Of a stretch of DNA of 64,000 nt, positions 45,545 to 56,810 are shown one piece after another; position 1 is the first letter of the stretch, and the number at the start of each line of letters is the position of its first letter. Source of the stretch: Pseudomonas helleri (GTDB lineage Bacteria; Pseudomonadota; Gammaproteobacteria; Pseudomonadales; Pseudomonadaceae); NCBI RefSeq assembly GCF_009600315.1, contig NZ_WIWC01000007.1, positions 1 to 64,000 on the forward strand, read 5' to 3'. A program made the translations under genes and the position numbers. The notes under the pieces were generated by a model. It did no database searches and was not told the DNA's origin. It was given only the letters and a program-made list of their open reading frames with translations.

Positions 45545-47751
45545 TGGCCAGTTCTACAGGCGTTTGTCACTTCGCCACCCCCATGCTTTGCCTTGCTACC
45601 GCCGTTGCACTGGCGGGTTGCGCAGGCATCCCTGATACCTACGAGCAAGACCGCGCCATGATGCGCGAAGGGTTGCAGGGCACGGGCTCTCAACGCCTGC
45701 CAGTGGATTCGCAAAGCGAACAACCTGCGCTTGCAGCCCCAGCCCAAACGGTTGCGCCTCGTCGCGAGCTTATCCGTGGCACCCGTCAATTCATTCGCAA
45801 ACCCGCTGCAAAAGCGGTGAGCGGGGAATCCGAGACGGGGGACATCGTCTTCAATTTCACCAACCAGCCGATTGCGGCGGTGATCAACAGCATCATGGGC
45901 GACCTGCTGCACGAGAACTACAGCATTGCCCCTGGCGTGAAAGGCGAAGTTAGTTTCTCCACCGCCAAGCCGGTGAACAAACAGCAAGCGCTGTCCATTT
46001 TGGAAACGTTGCTGTCCTGGACCGATAATGCGCTGATCAAACAGGGCGAGAGCTACGTTATCTTGCCGGCCAGTCAGGCAGTAGCAGGCAGGCTGGTGCC
46101 GCAAGTGCGCGTGGCACAACCGCCCAGCGGCCTCTCGGCGCGCATGTTTGAGCTCAGCTATATCTCGGCAACCCAAATGCAGAAACTCCTTAAACCGTTC
46201 GCCCGGGAAAACGCATTTCTGTTGGTTGATCCCACCCGCAATGTGCTCAGCCTGGCCGGCACCGCAGAGGAACTGGCCAACTATCAGGACACCATCGATA
46301 CCTTCGATGTTGACTGGCTTAAAGGCATGTCGGTCGCGGTGTTTGGTTTACAACGCGCTTCGGTGGCCGAATTGATGCCCGAGCTGCAAAAAATATTCGG
46401 CCCAGACAGCGGCATGCCCTTGGCGGGCATGGTGCGCTTTCTGCCTATCGAAAGAACCAACTCGGTCGTGGCTATCTCGTCCCAGCCGCAGTACCTCACC
46501 GAAGTCGGAGAATGGATTCATACGATTGACGAGGGTGGCGGCAACGAACCGCAAATGTACGTGTATGACGTGCGCAACATGAAGGCCACAGACCTGGCCA
46601 AATACTTGCGGCAGATATACGGCAGCGGCGCGATCAAAGATGATTCGGCGGCTAAAGTTGCACCCGGTTTACGCACCCGAACACTGTCATCGTTAAGCAT
46701 GACAGGAGCTTCCGGCGGGTTGGACAACAGCCAGGAACAAGCCAGCGAAGACCCTGAAGACAGCAGTGAAAGCGTAGACAGTGAAACCGATAACGAACTG
46801 GCGAATGACGAACCCGGTACCGCCGCCAAAGGCATAGACGCCAGTACCCGTATCACCGCGCAAAAAAGCAGCAATCAGTTGCTTGTTCGCACTCGCCCGG
46901 CGCAGTGGAAAGAAATCGAAACGGCCATCAAACGCTTGGACAATGCCCCACTGCAAGTGCAGATAGAAACGCGGATTCTTGAAGTCAAACTCAGCGGCGA
47001 TCTGGATTTGGGCGTTCAATGGTATCTGGGTCGATTGGCGGGCAATTCCTCCAGTAGCACCGTGACCAATACCCCTGGCAGCCAAGGCGCGCTGGGCGGA
47101 GGAGGGGTTGCGGCGGGTGCCAGCTCGTTGTTCTACTCATTTGTCAGCAACAACTTGCAGGTTGCCCTGCACGCACTGGAAACCAACGGACGCACCCAAG
47201 TGCTCTCGGCCCCTTCATTGGTGGTGATGAACAACCAGCAGGCCCAGATTCAGGTGGGTGACAACATCCCCATCAGCCAGACCACCGTCAACACCAGCAC
47301 CTCCGACACCACCTTGAGCAGCGTCGAATACGTACAGACGGGCGTGATTCTCGACGTTGTGCCGCGTATCAATCCAGGCGGGTTGGTGTACATGGACATT
47401 AAGCAGCAAGTCAGCGATGCCGATACCAGCGCAATGAGCAGCACACAAACCAACCCGCGCATTTCTACGCGCTCCGTATCGACGCAAGTCGCCGTTCAAA
47501 GTGGCCAGACTGTCTTGCTTGGCGGCCTGATTAAACAAGACAACGCTGAAAGCGGGACATCAGTGCCTTACCTCGGCAAAATCCCCGGCTTACGCTGGCT
47601 ATTTGGCACCACCAGCAAATCGAAAGCGCGCACGGAGTTGATCGTACTGATCACCCCGCGTGTCATCACCAGCAGCAGCCAGTCGCGACAAGTGACCGAT
47701 GATTACCGTCAGCAAATGCAGTTGCTAAGTGTTGAGGGAGGGAAGCGCTAG
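45544..47751 (+). CDS. gspD: Type II secretion secretin GspD, lipoprotein form (HxcQ-like)
   Basis: 735-residue outer-membrane channel. The signal peptide ends in a lipobox LAGC with Cys26; residue +2 is Ala, predicting outer-membrane sorting. N0-N3 domains cover about 95-470, and the secretin core about 475-710 includes VPYLGKIPGLRWLFG (674-688). A strongly acidic Ser/Asp/Glu insert lies at about 396-424 in the N3 region. P. aeruginosa HxcQ is a known lipid-anchored secretin that needs no pilotin; none is encoded here. Last gene of the operon. Confidence 0.93.
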   Translation: MASSTGVCHFATPMLCLATAVALAGCAGIPDTYEQDRAMMREGLQGTGSQRLPVDSQSEQPALAAPAQTVAPRRELIRGTRQFIRKPAAKAVSGESETGDIVFNFTNQPIAAVINSIMGDLLHENYSIAPGVKGEVSFSTAKPVNKQQALSILETLLSWTDNALIKQGESYVILPASQAVAGRLVPQVRVAQPPSGLSARMFELSYISATQMQKLLKPFARENAFLLVDPTRNVLSLAGTAEELANYQDTIDTFDVDWLKGMSVAVFGLQRASVAELMPELQKIFGPDSGMPLAGMVRFLPIERTNSVVAISSQPQYLTEVGEWIHTIDEGGGNEPQMYVYDVRNMKATDLAKYLRQIYGSGAIKDDSAAKVAPGLRTRTLSSLSMTGASGGLDNSQEQASEDPEDSSESVDSETDNELANDEPGTAAKGIDASTRITAQKSSNQLLVRTRPAQWKEIETAIKRLDNAPLQVQIETRILEVKLSGDLDLGVQWYLGRLAGNSSSSTVTNTPGSQGALGGGGVAAGASSLFYSFVSNNLQVALHALETNGRTQVLSAPSLVVMNNQQAQIQVGDNIPISQTTVNTSTSDTTLSSVEYVQTGVILDVVPRINPGGLVYMDIKQQVSDADTSAMSSTQTNPRISTRSVSTQVAVQSGQTVLLGGLIKQDNAESGTSVPYLGKIPGLRWLFGTTSKSKARTELIVLITPRVITSSSQSRQVTDDYRQQMQLLSVEGGKR

Positions 47752-47785
47752 ACATAACCGATGGAGGTTATCCGTATATAACTAA

Positions 47786-47803
47786 ACTAAAGAACTATTT
47801 AGT
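47786..47803. promoter_or_regulatory. Inverted repeat, possible operator
   Basis: ACTAAA-GAACTA-TTTAGT in AT-rich sequence between gspD and the nitrilase pseudogene. It may be a leftover operator of the decayed gene. Confidence 0.25.
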
Positions 47804-47884
47804 AGAGTTAGATTCTTATGGAATATATGCCCGGTTCTTGAGGGCCATTTATGACGTTAAAGCTCGCTTCAGCTTAATCCGTAA

Positions 47885-48517
47885 CGGACTGGCTGCGAGC
47901 TAGGATCAGGCGCAAAACTGGCCATCAAACTGGACGATCCGCGCTTGATACCAATACACCAAATGGCCCAAAACAACGTAATGACCGCTGTTGCACGTAT
48001 GCCTTCACATCTGGTGGGAGGCCCGTAAACATTGATCGAAGCCTTGGTTTTTCACCCTGACGGCACCCAAGCGCTGTACAGCAAGCAGCATCTGCATCTG
48101 CATCCTGGTGAAGAATCTGTAATCACTGCAGGTACTGGAGGTGAAACTCTGACGATCGACAACCGTGCAATTGCCTTGGCCATTTGTGTCGATGCTATGC
48201 AATCCAGCCACCGGGCAAACGCTTGCAAAGCAGGCGCTGATATTTACGCCCCCGGTGTTTTGATTTCGCCTGCATCCTATGCGGCCGAAAGTCAGCAGCT
48301 TGCTGATTACGCAAAGTCAGACCGGATGATGGTCTTGCTGGCAAATCATGGCGGTTCATCTGGCGGATGGCAATGCGCAGGCCGCAGCGCGATTTGGTCA
48401 AGCTCAGGCGAATTGATCAGTGCCGCAAAAGGCCAAGGTCAGTGGCTTGTGATCGCACAAGAAAACGAATTGGGAGAATGGACTGGCAAGGTCATCAATG
48501 CGGGGTTTGAAATCTGA
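47885..48517 (+). pseudogene. Carbon-nitrogen hydrolase (nitrilase superfamily) pseudogene
   Basis: The downstream frame (48032-48517) shows the C-terminal two thirds of a nitrilase-fold amidohydrolase, with the catalytic lysine region YSKQHLH and catalytic cysteine LAICVDA. The same frame continues upstream (LDDPRLIPIHQMAQNN...) as family-like sequence but is broken by TAA at 48026-48028. The N-terminal region with the catalytic Glu (FPE motif) is missing; a stop lies at 47882. Loss of one of the Glu-Lys-Cys triad and an internal stop make it non-functional. A TTG at 48032 could start only a dead fragment. Confidence 0.8.
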
Positions 48518-48553
48518 CCTCCACTGACCCTGACAGTCCATCACTAAGGTTCG

Positions 48554-48569
48554 CATAATGTATATTATG
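48554..48569. promoter_or_regulatory. AT-rich palindrome between converging genes
   Basis: CATAAT-GTAT-ATTATG, operator-like, in the 178-base AT-rich gap between the nitrilase remnant and the Rieske gene, both of which end here. No adjacent start codon explains it. Confidence 0.25.
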
Positions 48570-48695
48570 TTAAATTAGATATTATCTTAGATCAGCCAAT
48601 CAAGATCACGCTTCACCCTCCTTCTATTTTTCCACCTTGATCCCAATTTCAGCCTATGCGTAGGTAGAAAGATCCTGGATGTCCTTAGCACACAA

Positions 48696-49811
48696 TCATT
48701 CATGTTCGCCGGTGATGTCCACTAACGGAATAGGCTCAATCGCCCAAGCGCTGACATGGCGACGTTCGGGACACGGTACAGCGCAAGCCTTTCGTCCCGT
48801 GAACGTTCGCGCAAGACGCTCTTCATCGATACGCCAGCCGCGCTGTTCGAGTACTTGTACACTTTTGCGAAACGCAATTTGCAGTGCATCAGACTTTAGC
48901 GAAACCTCTTGCTGAAATGAGTCCGGTACACGCTCGGGACGTACTTTTTTGAGCACTGCATGGTCTTGTTCAAAAATACGCAGGTTGCTGGCAATGAACT
49001 TGCGATCAAGCAGCAGCGAACGCAGAAACGTTCTGCCCATCATCCACCAGGTTCGTGTGCGGTTAGCATCAATAGGCACATGCGCCGAGACGATGTAGAT
49101 CCGCCAGCCGTTAGGTAACTGGAGCTCCAGCGTTGTACATGGGCCGGACAAATGAAAACCCGGAACAGTGACCACGCTGACAAACTCAGTCGATGACTTG
49201 CGCCTCAGTAAGCCTTTGCGTACCGGCCTGCGCATGAGCATTTGCGCATGACCGCTCCACGTATCGCTTTGGACATCGAATGAATCAATCTCGGGATGAT
49301 CCGGATCACCGAAGGTTGAACCATGTACAAAAGGTGCGTGCGCGAAATCGAGGCCATTTTCGATAATTCGATCCCAACTGGCCTCCCAATCAAAATGACC
49401 GGCAACTGTGCGAATGGCAGGATCGTCGACCCAGTCTAGAGTAGGTAAAGGTGGACGTTGCGCTTCGGGGAGGTCACCCAAAAAAGCCCAGATCCAACCG
49501 TAACGTTCCAATGTTGGGTACGCATCGACCCGGGCCTTCGCCGGAATTCGCAAGTCTGGCTGCGCGGGAATGAGCGTACAAGTACCTTCAGGCCCAAATC
49601 GCCAGCCGTGATAAGGGCACTGCACGCTGTTGCCTACCTTAATACCAGCAGATAACGAACCGCCGCGATGCACGCAAACATCCGATAGCAAGTGAGCGAC
49701 ACCCAGGTCATCACGGAACGCTACGAAAGGTTGGCCAAGTAATCGGACTGGCTTCAGTCCGTCAGTCAACTGTGACGATGGGAGAACGACATACCAGAGG
49801 TTAGTAAGCAT
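48696..49811 (-). CDS. Rieske [2Fe-2S] aromatic ring-hydroxylating/demethylating oxygenase, alpha subunit
   Basis: 371-residue oxygenase. The Rieske cluster ligands are C46-V-H48 and C65-P-Y-H68. The mononuclear iron site reads N152...D155..H158....H163 (ENGLDFAHAPFVH). The size and VanA-like layout suggest an O-demethylase or monooxygenase type rather than a two-subunit dioxygenase. Such enzymes need a reductase, but none is encoded nearby. The substrate is unknown. Confidence 0.88.
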   Translation of the reverse strand: MLTNLWYVVLPSSQLTDGLKPVRLLGQPFVAFRDDLGVAHLLSDVCVHRGGSLSAGIKVGNSVQCPYHGWRFGPEGTCTLIPAQPDLRIPAKARVDAYPTLERYGWIWAFLGDLPEAQRPPLPTLDWVDDPAIRTVAGHFDWEASWDRIIENGLDFAHAPFVHGSTFGDPDHPEIDSFDVQSDTWSGHAQMLMRRPVRKGLLRRKSSTEFVSVVTVPGFHLSGPCTTLELQLPNGWRIYIVSAHVPIDANRTRTWWMMGRTFLRSLLLDRKFIASNLRIFEQDHAVLKKVRPERVPDSFQQEVSLKSDALQIAFRKSVQVLEQRGWRIDEERLARTFTGRKACAVPCPERRHVSAWAIEPIPLVDITGEHE

Positions 49812-49982
49812 GGGGTGTGCGTCCTGTCAGGTTGTAGGCATGACTATAGTTACAGCTGAATGGTGGGCCAACCCCTGCTCAGGCTGAATGTCAGGCGCCC
49901 TCCTCTGATCATTGCCGCTTTCGCCTATTCACAAACGCCACGGGGCTTACCATCAGCTACTGATGATTATCGCAACTCCAAC

Positions 49983-50038
49983 AAAAAAGACCCCAAAGCG
50001 GTCAGTTGTAGTCCATACAACTGACCGCTCAGAGGTCT
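49983..50038 (-). terminator. Intrinsic terminator of gcd
   Basis: A 12-bp perfect stem GCGGTCAGTTGT/ACAACTGACCGC (49998-50009 and 50017-50028) with outer AGACC/GGTCT pairing, then a T6 run on the minus strand. It lies just downstream of the gcd stop. Confidence 0.88.
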
Positions 50039-50066
50039 CTAGGTTTTATCAGCGATTGGGCCTACA

Positions 50067-52478
50067 TCATTTCCCTTTAGAATCGGGCAGCGCGTAAGCG
50101 ATCAGTGAGTCACCCATCTTTGTACCGAACGAGCCATGACCACCGGCCATGATCACAACATACTGTTTGCCGTTCGACTCATAGGTCATCGGTGTTGCCT
50201 GACCACCCGCGGGCAAACGGGCCTGCCAAAGCAGATCGCCATTGGTGACGTCATAGGCGCGCAGGTAGTTATCCTGAGTCCCCGCGATAAACATAAGGTT
50301 GCCGGCAGTCGAAATCGGGCCGCCCAACATTGGCACACCAATTTTCATCGGCGGCAACTGGATACCCTGCAGGCTGTCCCGCGCCGTACCTATACGCTTA
50401 CGCCACACGACCTCGTGGGTTTTCAAATCCACACCGGCAACGTAACCCCATGCAGGTGCTTTGCAAGGCAGTCCCAATGGCGAAAGAAATGCATTGATCT
50501 CAACCCCATACGGCACGCCATACTGAGGCTGAATGCCCGTTTCAGTACCAGACCCCTTCGCTCCTTCTTCAGGCCACAGCGGGTTATTGGGCCCACGTGG
50601 AATCAGTTTGGATACGAACGGCAGCGCCATCGGGTTCATTAGCGCTATCTGGCGATCCGAGTTGACCGAAATACCGCCCCATTCAAATACACCGAGATTG
50701 CCTGGGAAAACCAACGTGCCATTTTCTGAAGGAGGCGTGTATTGGCCGTTATAGTTGAGCCGCTTGAAGATCACTCGGCACATCAACTGGTCAAACATTG
50801 TGGCGCCCCACATGTTCTTGTCGGTCAATGTCTGGATCGGGGTAAGGTTCAGTGCGGAACGCGGCTGTGTCGGGCTGACCCAGTCACCAGGAGCGGCTTC
50901 ACCCTCAGGTACTGGCATTTCAGTGACAGGTACGATCGGCTTGCCGTCACGACGATCGAAAACGAACATGTTGCCCGCTTTAGTAGGCACATACACCGCA
51001 GGAACGGTGTCGCCCGCCGGAGTTTTCACATCCGCCAGTGTCGGTTGCGCCGGTACGTCCATATCCCACAGATCATGGTGGGTCGTCTGGAAGCTCCACG
51101 CCAACTTACCTGTTGAAGCATTCAACGCCACAATCGCACTGGCATAACGCTCCATCACAGGGGTACGGTTACCGCCCCAGATGTCAGGCGTAGGGTTCCC
51201 GGTCGGGATGTAGACCATATCGATCTTGGCATCGTAAGCCAGTGGAGGCCAAGCGTTAGGCGAGTTGTTGACCAGTGTCTGGCCAGGGCCAGGAATTGCG
51301 TTTGGATCTTCCGCGCCGGTATCGAACACCCACTTCAAAGCACCGGTGTTGACGTCGTAACCGCGAATGGCGCCAGAAGGCTCATGTACGGAAAAGTTAT
51401 CGGTGGTAGAGCCGGCGATCACAACCGTTGTGCCAGTCACCACGGGTGGAGACGTTGGCATCAAAGCGCCCGGGTAGGTATAGGGCTGCATTTTTTTCAG
51501 GTCCAGCTCGCCATTTTCCGCGAAGTCTGAACAGCGCTCGCCATTGTCGGCATTGATTGCGAACAGACGACCATCGTTGACCGGCAGCAGCACTTTACGC
51601 GGACAGCTGGTCGGGGCCTGTGCGACATCTTTCAAGCTGGTCGCAAATTCCTCTGTGTTGGCCTGGTCGTAATACGCAACACCACGGCAAGTCAGATGCT
51701 GAAACGAGGGGTCGGATACGAGTTTCGGATCGAACTTCCACTTTTCCTTGCCGGTCGCGGGATCAAGCGCCACCAGTACTTGGTGGGTGGTGCAGATATA
51801 CATGTTGTCGCCGATCTTGATCGGCGTCACTTCATTAGTAGTCTCACCCGAGTCATTATCAGTTTTGAATTCACCCGTGTGGAAAGTCCACGCGACCTCC
51901 AGGTCTTTCACATTACTGTCGTTGATCTGGGTAAGTGGCGAATAACGGGTCCCTGCCTGGCTTCGGCCATAAGCAGGCCAGTCGCCTGGGGCAATACCGT
52001 CAACCGGTTGGGCTTGCGCAGGTTGGGCCGCTGTCAGACTGCCGTTGATCTCCTGAGGGTCGTTGAAAATCGAGTAGACCAACACAGCGATCGCGAATGC
52101 TAGCGTGGCTGACAAAAACACTTTGCTGGCTTTCAAACGCGCATCAATGCCGCGCGTTACTGCTGGAATCAGCAGCCAGATGCCCAGAAGGCCGAGAATA
52201 TCGAAACGAGGTACTAATGCCCAGAAGTCCGAGCCGGCCTCCCATAACCCCCATACCGCGGTCGCCAGCATCAACACCCCGTAAAGCCAGAGCGCTGCTG
52301 CGGATCGTCGCCAAAGCAAGACCGCACAAACCAGCAGCACAATGCCGGCGATGATGTAATACAAAGAACCACCCAATGATGCGAGCCAACTACCGCCTAC
52401 TAATAAAGCAAGCGAAATAATGGTCGTTATCACTGCGGTGAAAATTCTGAATCCTGAACCTTGCGCTTGCGCACTCAC
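50067..52478 (-). CDS. gcd: Membrane-bound PQQ-dependent glucose dehydrogenase
   Basis: 803-residue quinoprotein oxidising glucose to gluconolactone in the periplasm and reducing ubiquinone. Five membrane helices fill about 10-145, then the PQQ propeller. It tracks E. coli Gcd closely: TNEVTPIKIGDNMYICTTHQ, TPDIWGGNRTPVMERYAS, HHDLWDMDVPAQPTLAD and GGQATPMTY...GGHGSFGTKMGD. It is monocistronic with its own terminator. No pqq biosynthesis genes are in the window. A divergent paralogue is at 29432-31852. Confidence 0.92.
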   Translation of the reverse strand: MSAQAQGSGFRIFTAVITTIISLALLVGGSWLASLGGSLYYIIAGIVLLVCAVLLWRRSAAALWLYGVLMLATAVWGLWEAGSDFWALVPRFDILGLLGIWLLIPAVTRGIDARLKASKVFLSATLAFAIAVLVYSIFNDPQEINGSLTAAQPAQAQPVDGIAPGDWPAYGRSQAGTRYSPLTQINDSNVKDLEVAWTFHTGEFKTDNDSGETTNEVTPIKIGDNMYICTTHQVLVALDPATGKEKWKFDPKLVSDPSFQHLTCRGVAYYDQANTEEFATSLKDVAQAPTSCPRKVLLPVNDGRLFAINADNGERCSDFAENGELDLKKMQPYTYPGALMPTSPPVVTGTTVVIAGSTTDNFSVHEPSGAIRGYDVNTGALKWVFDTGAEDPNAIPGPGQTLVNNSPNAWPPLAYDAKIDMVYIPTGNPTPDIWGGNRTPVMERYASAIVALNASTGKLAWSFQTTHHDLWDMDVPAQPTLADVKTPAGDTVPAVYVPTKAGNMFVFDRRDGKPIVPVTEMPVPEGEAAPGDWVSPTQPRSALNLTPIQTLTDKNMWGATMFDQLMCRVIFKRLNYNGQYTPPSENGTLVFPGNLGVFEWGGISVNSDRQIALMNPMALPFVSKLIPRGPNNPLWPEEGAKGSGTETGIQPQYGVPYGVEINAFLSPLGLPCKAPAWGYVAGVDLKTHEVVWRKRIGTARDSLQGIQLPPMKIGVPMLGGPISTAGNLMFIAGTQDNYLRAYDVTNGDLLWQARLPAGGQATPMTYESNGKQYVVIMAGGHGSFGTKMGDSLIAYALPDSKGK

Positions 52479-52868
52479 AAATGTTTCCTCTAAAACCTAA
52501 TACAGTTAGTTCCCTATCAATAATACCTTGTTACAAAATACGCGCCTATTAGACTAACGGCGCTGACTGCCAGATTTCTGTGTTCCTGAAGTATCGCCCC
52601 ATGAAACGAGACAATCTGGTTGCTCAGCTGCATACAGGCGGCGCCCTCCTCGGGGTTTCCGGTCCAGGTGTTCGAGGGGCCGGCTCATTGTGCGATTCGA
52701 ACTCGCACTCATGACCAATACTCGATTGAGCGTCTGATCGTGGTACGACGGCATGGCAATCAAGATTGATTGACCCGGCCCAAAGCCGAATTCAGTTGCG
52801 CTCTCGATTGCCATCACGTTGCTCAACTATCAGATGCTACAGATTGGGTCGCTCCCCCTGCGTCGTAC
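52479..52868. other. 390-base gap between gcd and the TRAP permease gene
   Basis: Contains the gcd promoter side and the downstream end of the itaconate operon. A minus-strand frame at 52554-52826 includes protein-like sequence (ESATEFGFGPGQSILIAMP) that may be a decayed regulator, but it has no ribosome site and no clear family match. Nothing else is evident. Confidence 0.5.
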
Positions 52869-54149
52869 TTACATCCCCAACCAGTTCGGCAACGCGAGAG
52901 ATACAAACGGCACGTAGGTCACCAGCACCAGGAAGGCCAACATCACCAACAACCAAGGTGAAACCGCGCGCACCACGCGGGTGAGCGGCATACCCGTGAC
53001 CGCCGAGGTGACAAACAGATTGAGCCCGGTTGGCGGTGTGATTAGCCCGATTTCCATATTCACCACCATGATGATGCCCAGGTGGATCGGGTCGATGCCC
53101 AGCTGCATTGCTATCGGGAACAAGATCGGTGCAAGGATCAGGATGATTGCGGATGGCTCCATAAAGGTGCCCGCAACCAGCAATACGATGTTGACCACCA
53201 GCAGGAATTCAATCGGTGTAAAGCCCTGCTCTACCACCCACGCGGTGATCGACTGCGGGATCTGCTCGGTGGTCAGTACGTGGGCGAACAGCATAGCGTT
53301 GGCGATGATGAACATCAGGACCACGCTCAGCTTGCCCGCTTCGATAATGACCTTCGGGCATTCACGAACGGTCATGTCCTTGTAGATGAAGATGGCCACA
53401 AACGCGGCATAGACTGCGGCCACGGCAGCAGCTTCGGTCGGTGTGAACATGCCCGAATAGATACCGCCGAGGATGATCACGATCAACATCAGACCCCAAC
53501 CGGCCCGTCGGCCTGCGGTCAGGATTTCCTTGAACGATGCCCGTGGTAGCGAGGGCATGTCTTTCACGCGGGCCATGATGTAGATGGTGACCATTAACAC
53601 GAGGCCCAGCAGCAGGCCCGGCACGACGCCGGCCATAAACAGCTTGCCGACTGAGGTTTCAGTCGCAGTGGCGTAAACCACCATGACAATCGACGGTGGA
53701 ATCAGAATGCCCAGGGTGCCCGCGTTGCACACGATACCGGCGGCAAAGTCCTGCTTGTAGCCGGAGCGCACCATACCGGCGATAACGATTGAGCCGACCG
53801 CAGCCACTGTGGCCGGCGACGAACCACTCAGTGCCGCAAACAGCATGCAGGCGAGGATCGCCGCAATGGCCAGGCCACCCTTGATATGACCGACGCAGGC
53901 GTTGGCGAAGTCGATGAGACGACGGGCTACGCCACCACTGGTCATGAATGCGCCGGACAACAGAAAGAAAGGGATGGCCAGCAGCGTGTAGTGCTCGCTG
54001 GTTTCAAACAGTTTGATCGCCAGAGAACGAACCGAGTCGTTACTGAAGAACAGGATGGTCATGGCCCCGGACAGCCCCAGGGAAATTGCCACTGGAATAC
54101 CGACAAACATCAGCACGAACAGGGCGACAAAAAGGAAGGCAATGGTCAT
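52869..54149 (-). CDS. dctM: TRAP transporter large permease (DctM)
   Basis: 426-residue permease with about twelve helices, the main transport subunit of a tripartite ATP-independent transporter. Landmarks include VALFVLMFVGIPVAISLGLSG at the start and MEIGLITPPTGLNLFVTS near 375. It overlaps dctQ by 4 bases. As the last gene of the operon it matches PA0886-type proteins, so itaconate or a related C4/C5 dicarboxylate is the likely substrate. Confidence 0.93.
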   Translation of the reverse strand: MTIAFLFVALFVLMFVGIPVAISLGLSGAMTILFFSNDSVRSLAIKLFETSEHYTLLAIPFFLLSGAFMTSGGVARRLIDFANACVGHIKGGLAIAAILACMLFAALSGSSPATVAAVGSIVIAGMVRSGYKQDFAAGIVCNAGTLGILIPPSIVMVVYATATETSVGKLFMAGVVPGLLLGLVLMVTIYIMARVKDMPSLPRASFKEILTAGRRAGWGLMLIVIILGGIYSGMFTPTEAAAVAAVYAAFVAIFIYKDMTVRECPKVIIEAGKLSVVLMFIIANAMLFAHVLTTEQIPQSITAWVVEQGFTPIEFLLVVNIVLLVAGTFMEPSAIILILAPILFPIAMQLGIDPIHLGIIMVVNMEIGLITPPTGLNLFVTSAVTGMPLTRVVRAVSPWLLVMLAFLVLVTYVPFVSLALPNWLGM

Positions 54150-54784
54150 TTTTCTGTCCCCGACTGGTCGTTATCCGCCAGTTTGACGGCGTCATCCACT
54201 TCACTGTGCAAGCCCAGCCCCTGCTGTTTGCCTTGCACGATACGGATGAACACCTGCAGGAAACGCACGAACATCAGAGCAAACCCGATAGGCACGATCA
54301 TTACGATCTGCCACTGGGCAATGCCGAAACGGTCCAGGTCTTCTGCACTGGTTCCGACCTCATACAACGTAGCCACCCATTGCTCACTGGAGTACGTCAT
54401 CAAGGCGCAGTAGCCCAGACAAATGAGCACGGCCAACATGGCCACACGTCTCTGGTTGGCAGGGTTGAACTGGCGCACCAGCAAGTCGACGCCAATGTGC
54501 GCACCAATCCGCACGCCCCAGGCCAGCCCCACAAAGATCAGCCAGCCAAACATGGCCTTGGTCAGCGCTACGCTCCAGGTCATCTCCTGGGCGATGTATA
54601 GAATGTTGTCGCCGATACCGAGTAAGGCGTCGTTGGCGAAGGGCAGCGAATCCCCCAGCGAGTAGAAAACGCCATAAAGGTTGTTGAACACCACGTACGC
54701 GAAAGTGACCAGAGTCATGCCTGCAAGCAGGAACGCCACCAGCATTTCTTCCGCGTGATTCCAGACACGAACGACTGCGTGCAT
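54146..54784 (-). CDS. dctQ: TRAP transporter small permease (DctQ)
   Basis: 212-residue subunit with four membrane helices, including FAYVVFNNLYG (about 32-42) and WGVRIGAHIGVDLLV (about 107-121). ATG at 54784 has AAGGGAG upstream; an in-frame extension to 54892 is not supported. It joins DctM in the membrane complex. Confidence 0.9.
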   Translation of the reverse strand: MHAVVRVWNHAEEMLVAFLLAGMTLVTFAYVVFNNLYGVFYSLGDSLPFANDALLGIGDNILYIAQEMTWSVALTKAMFGWLIFVGLAWGVRIGAHIGVDLLVRQFNPANQRRVAMLAVLICLGYCALMTYSSEQWVATLYEVGTSAEDLDRFGIAQWQIVMIVPIGFALMFVRFLQVFIRIVQGKQQGLGLHSEVDDAVKLADNDQSGTEK

Positions 54785-54899
54785 GGGTTTCTCCCTTGAT
54801 AGAGCGGTCGCTAAGCGACGTGTGGGACCGATGAAGTCTGGGCCGCCGTAAACGTAGCCGTCAGCGACCCGGCACGGGGTCGCCAACGGCAATCGGGCC

Positions 54900-56775
<1,876 letters not shown>

Positions 56776-56810
56776 CAAAGTGCTCCGTGCCCAGGTGCGA
56801 GGCGCTAGCC

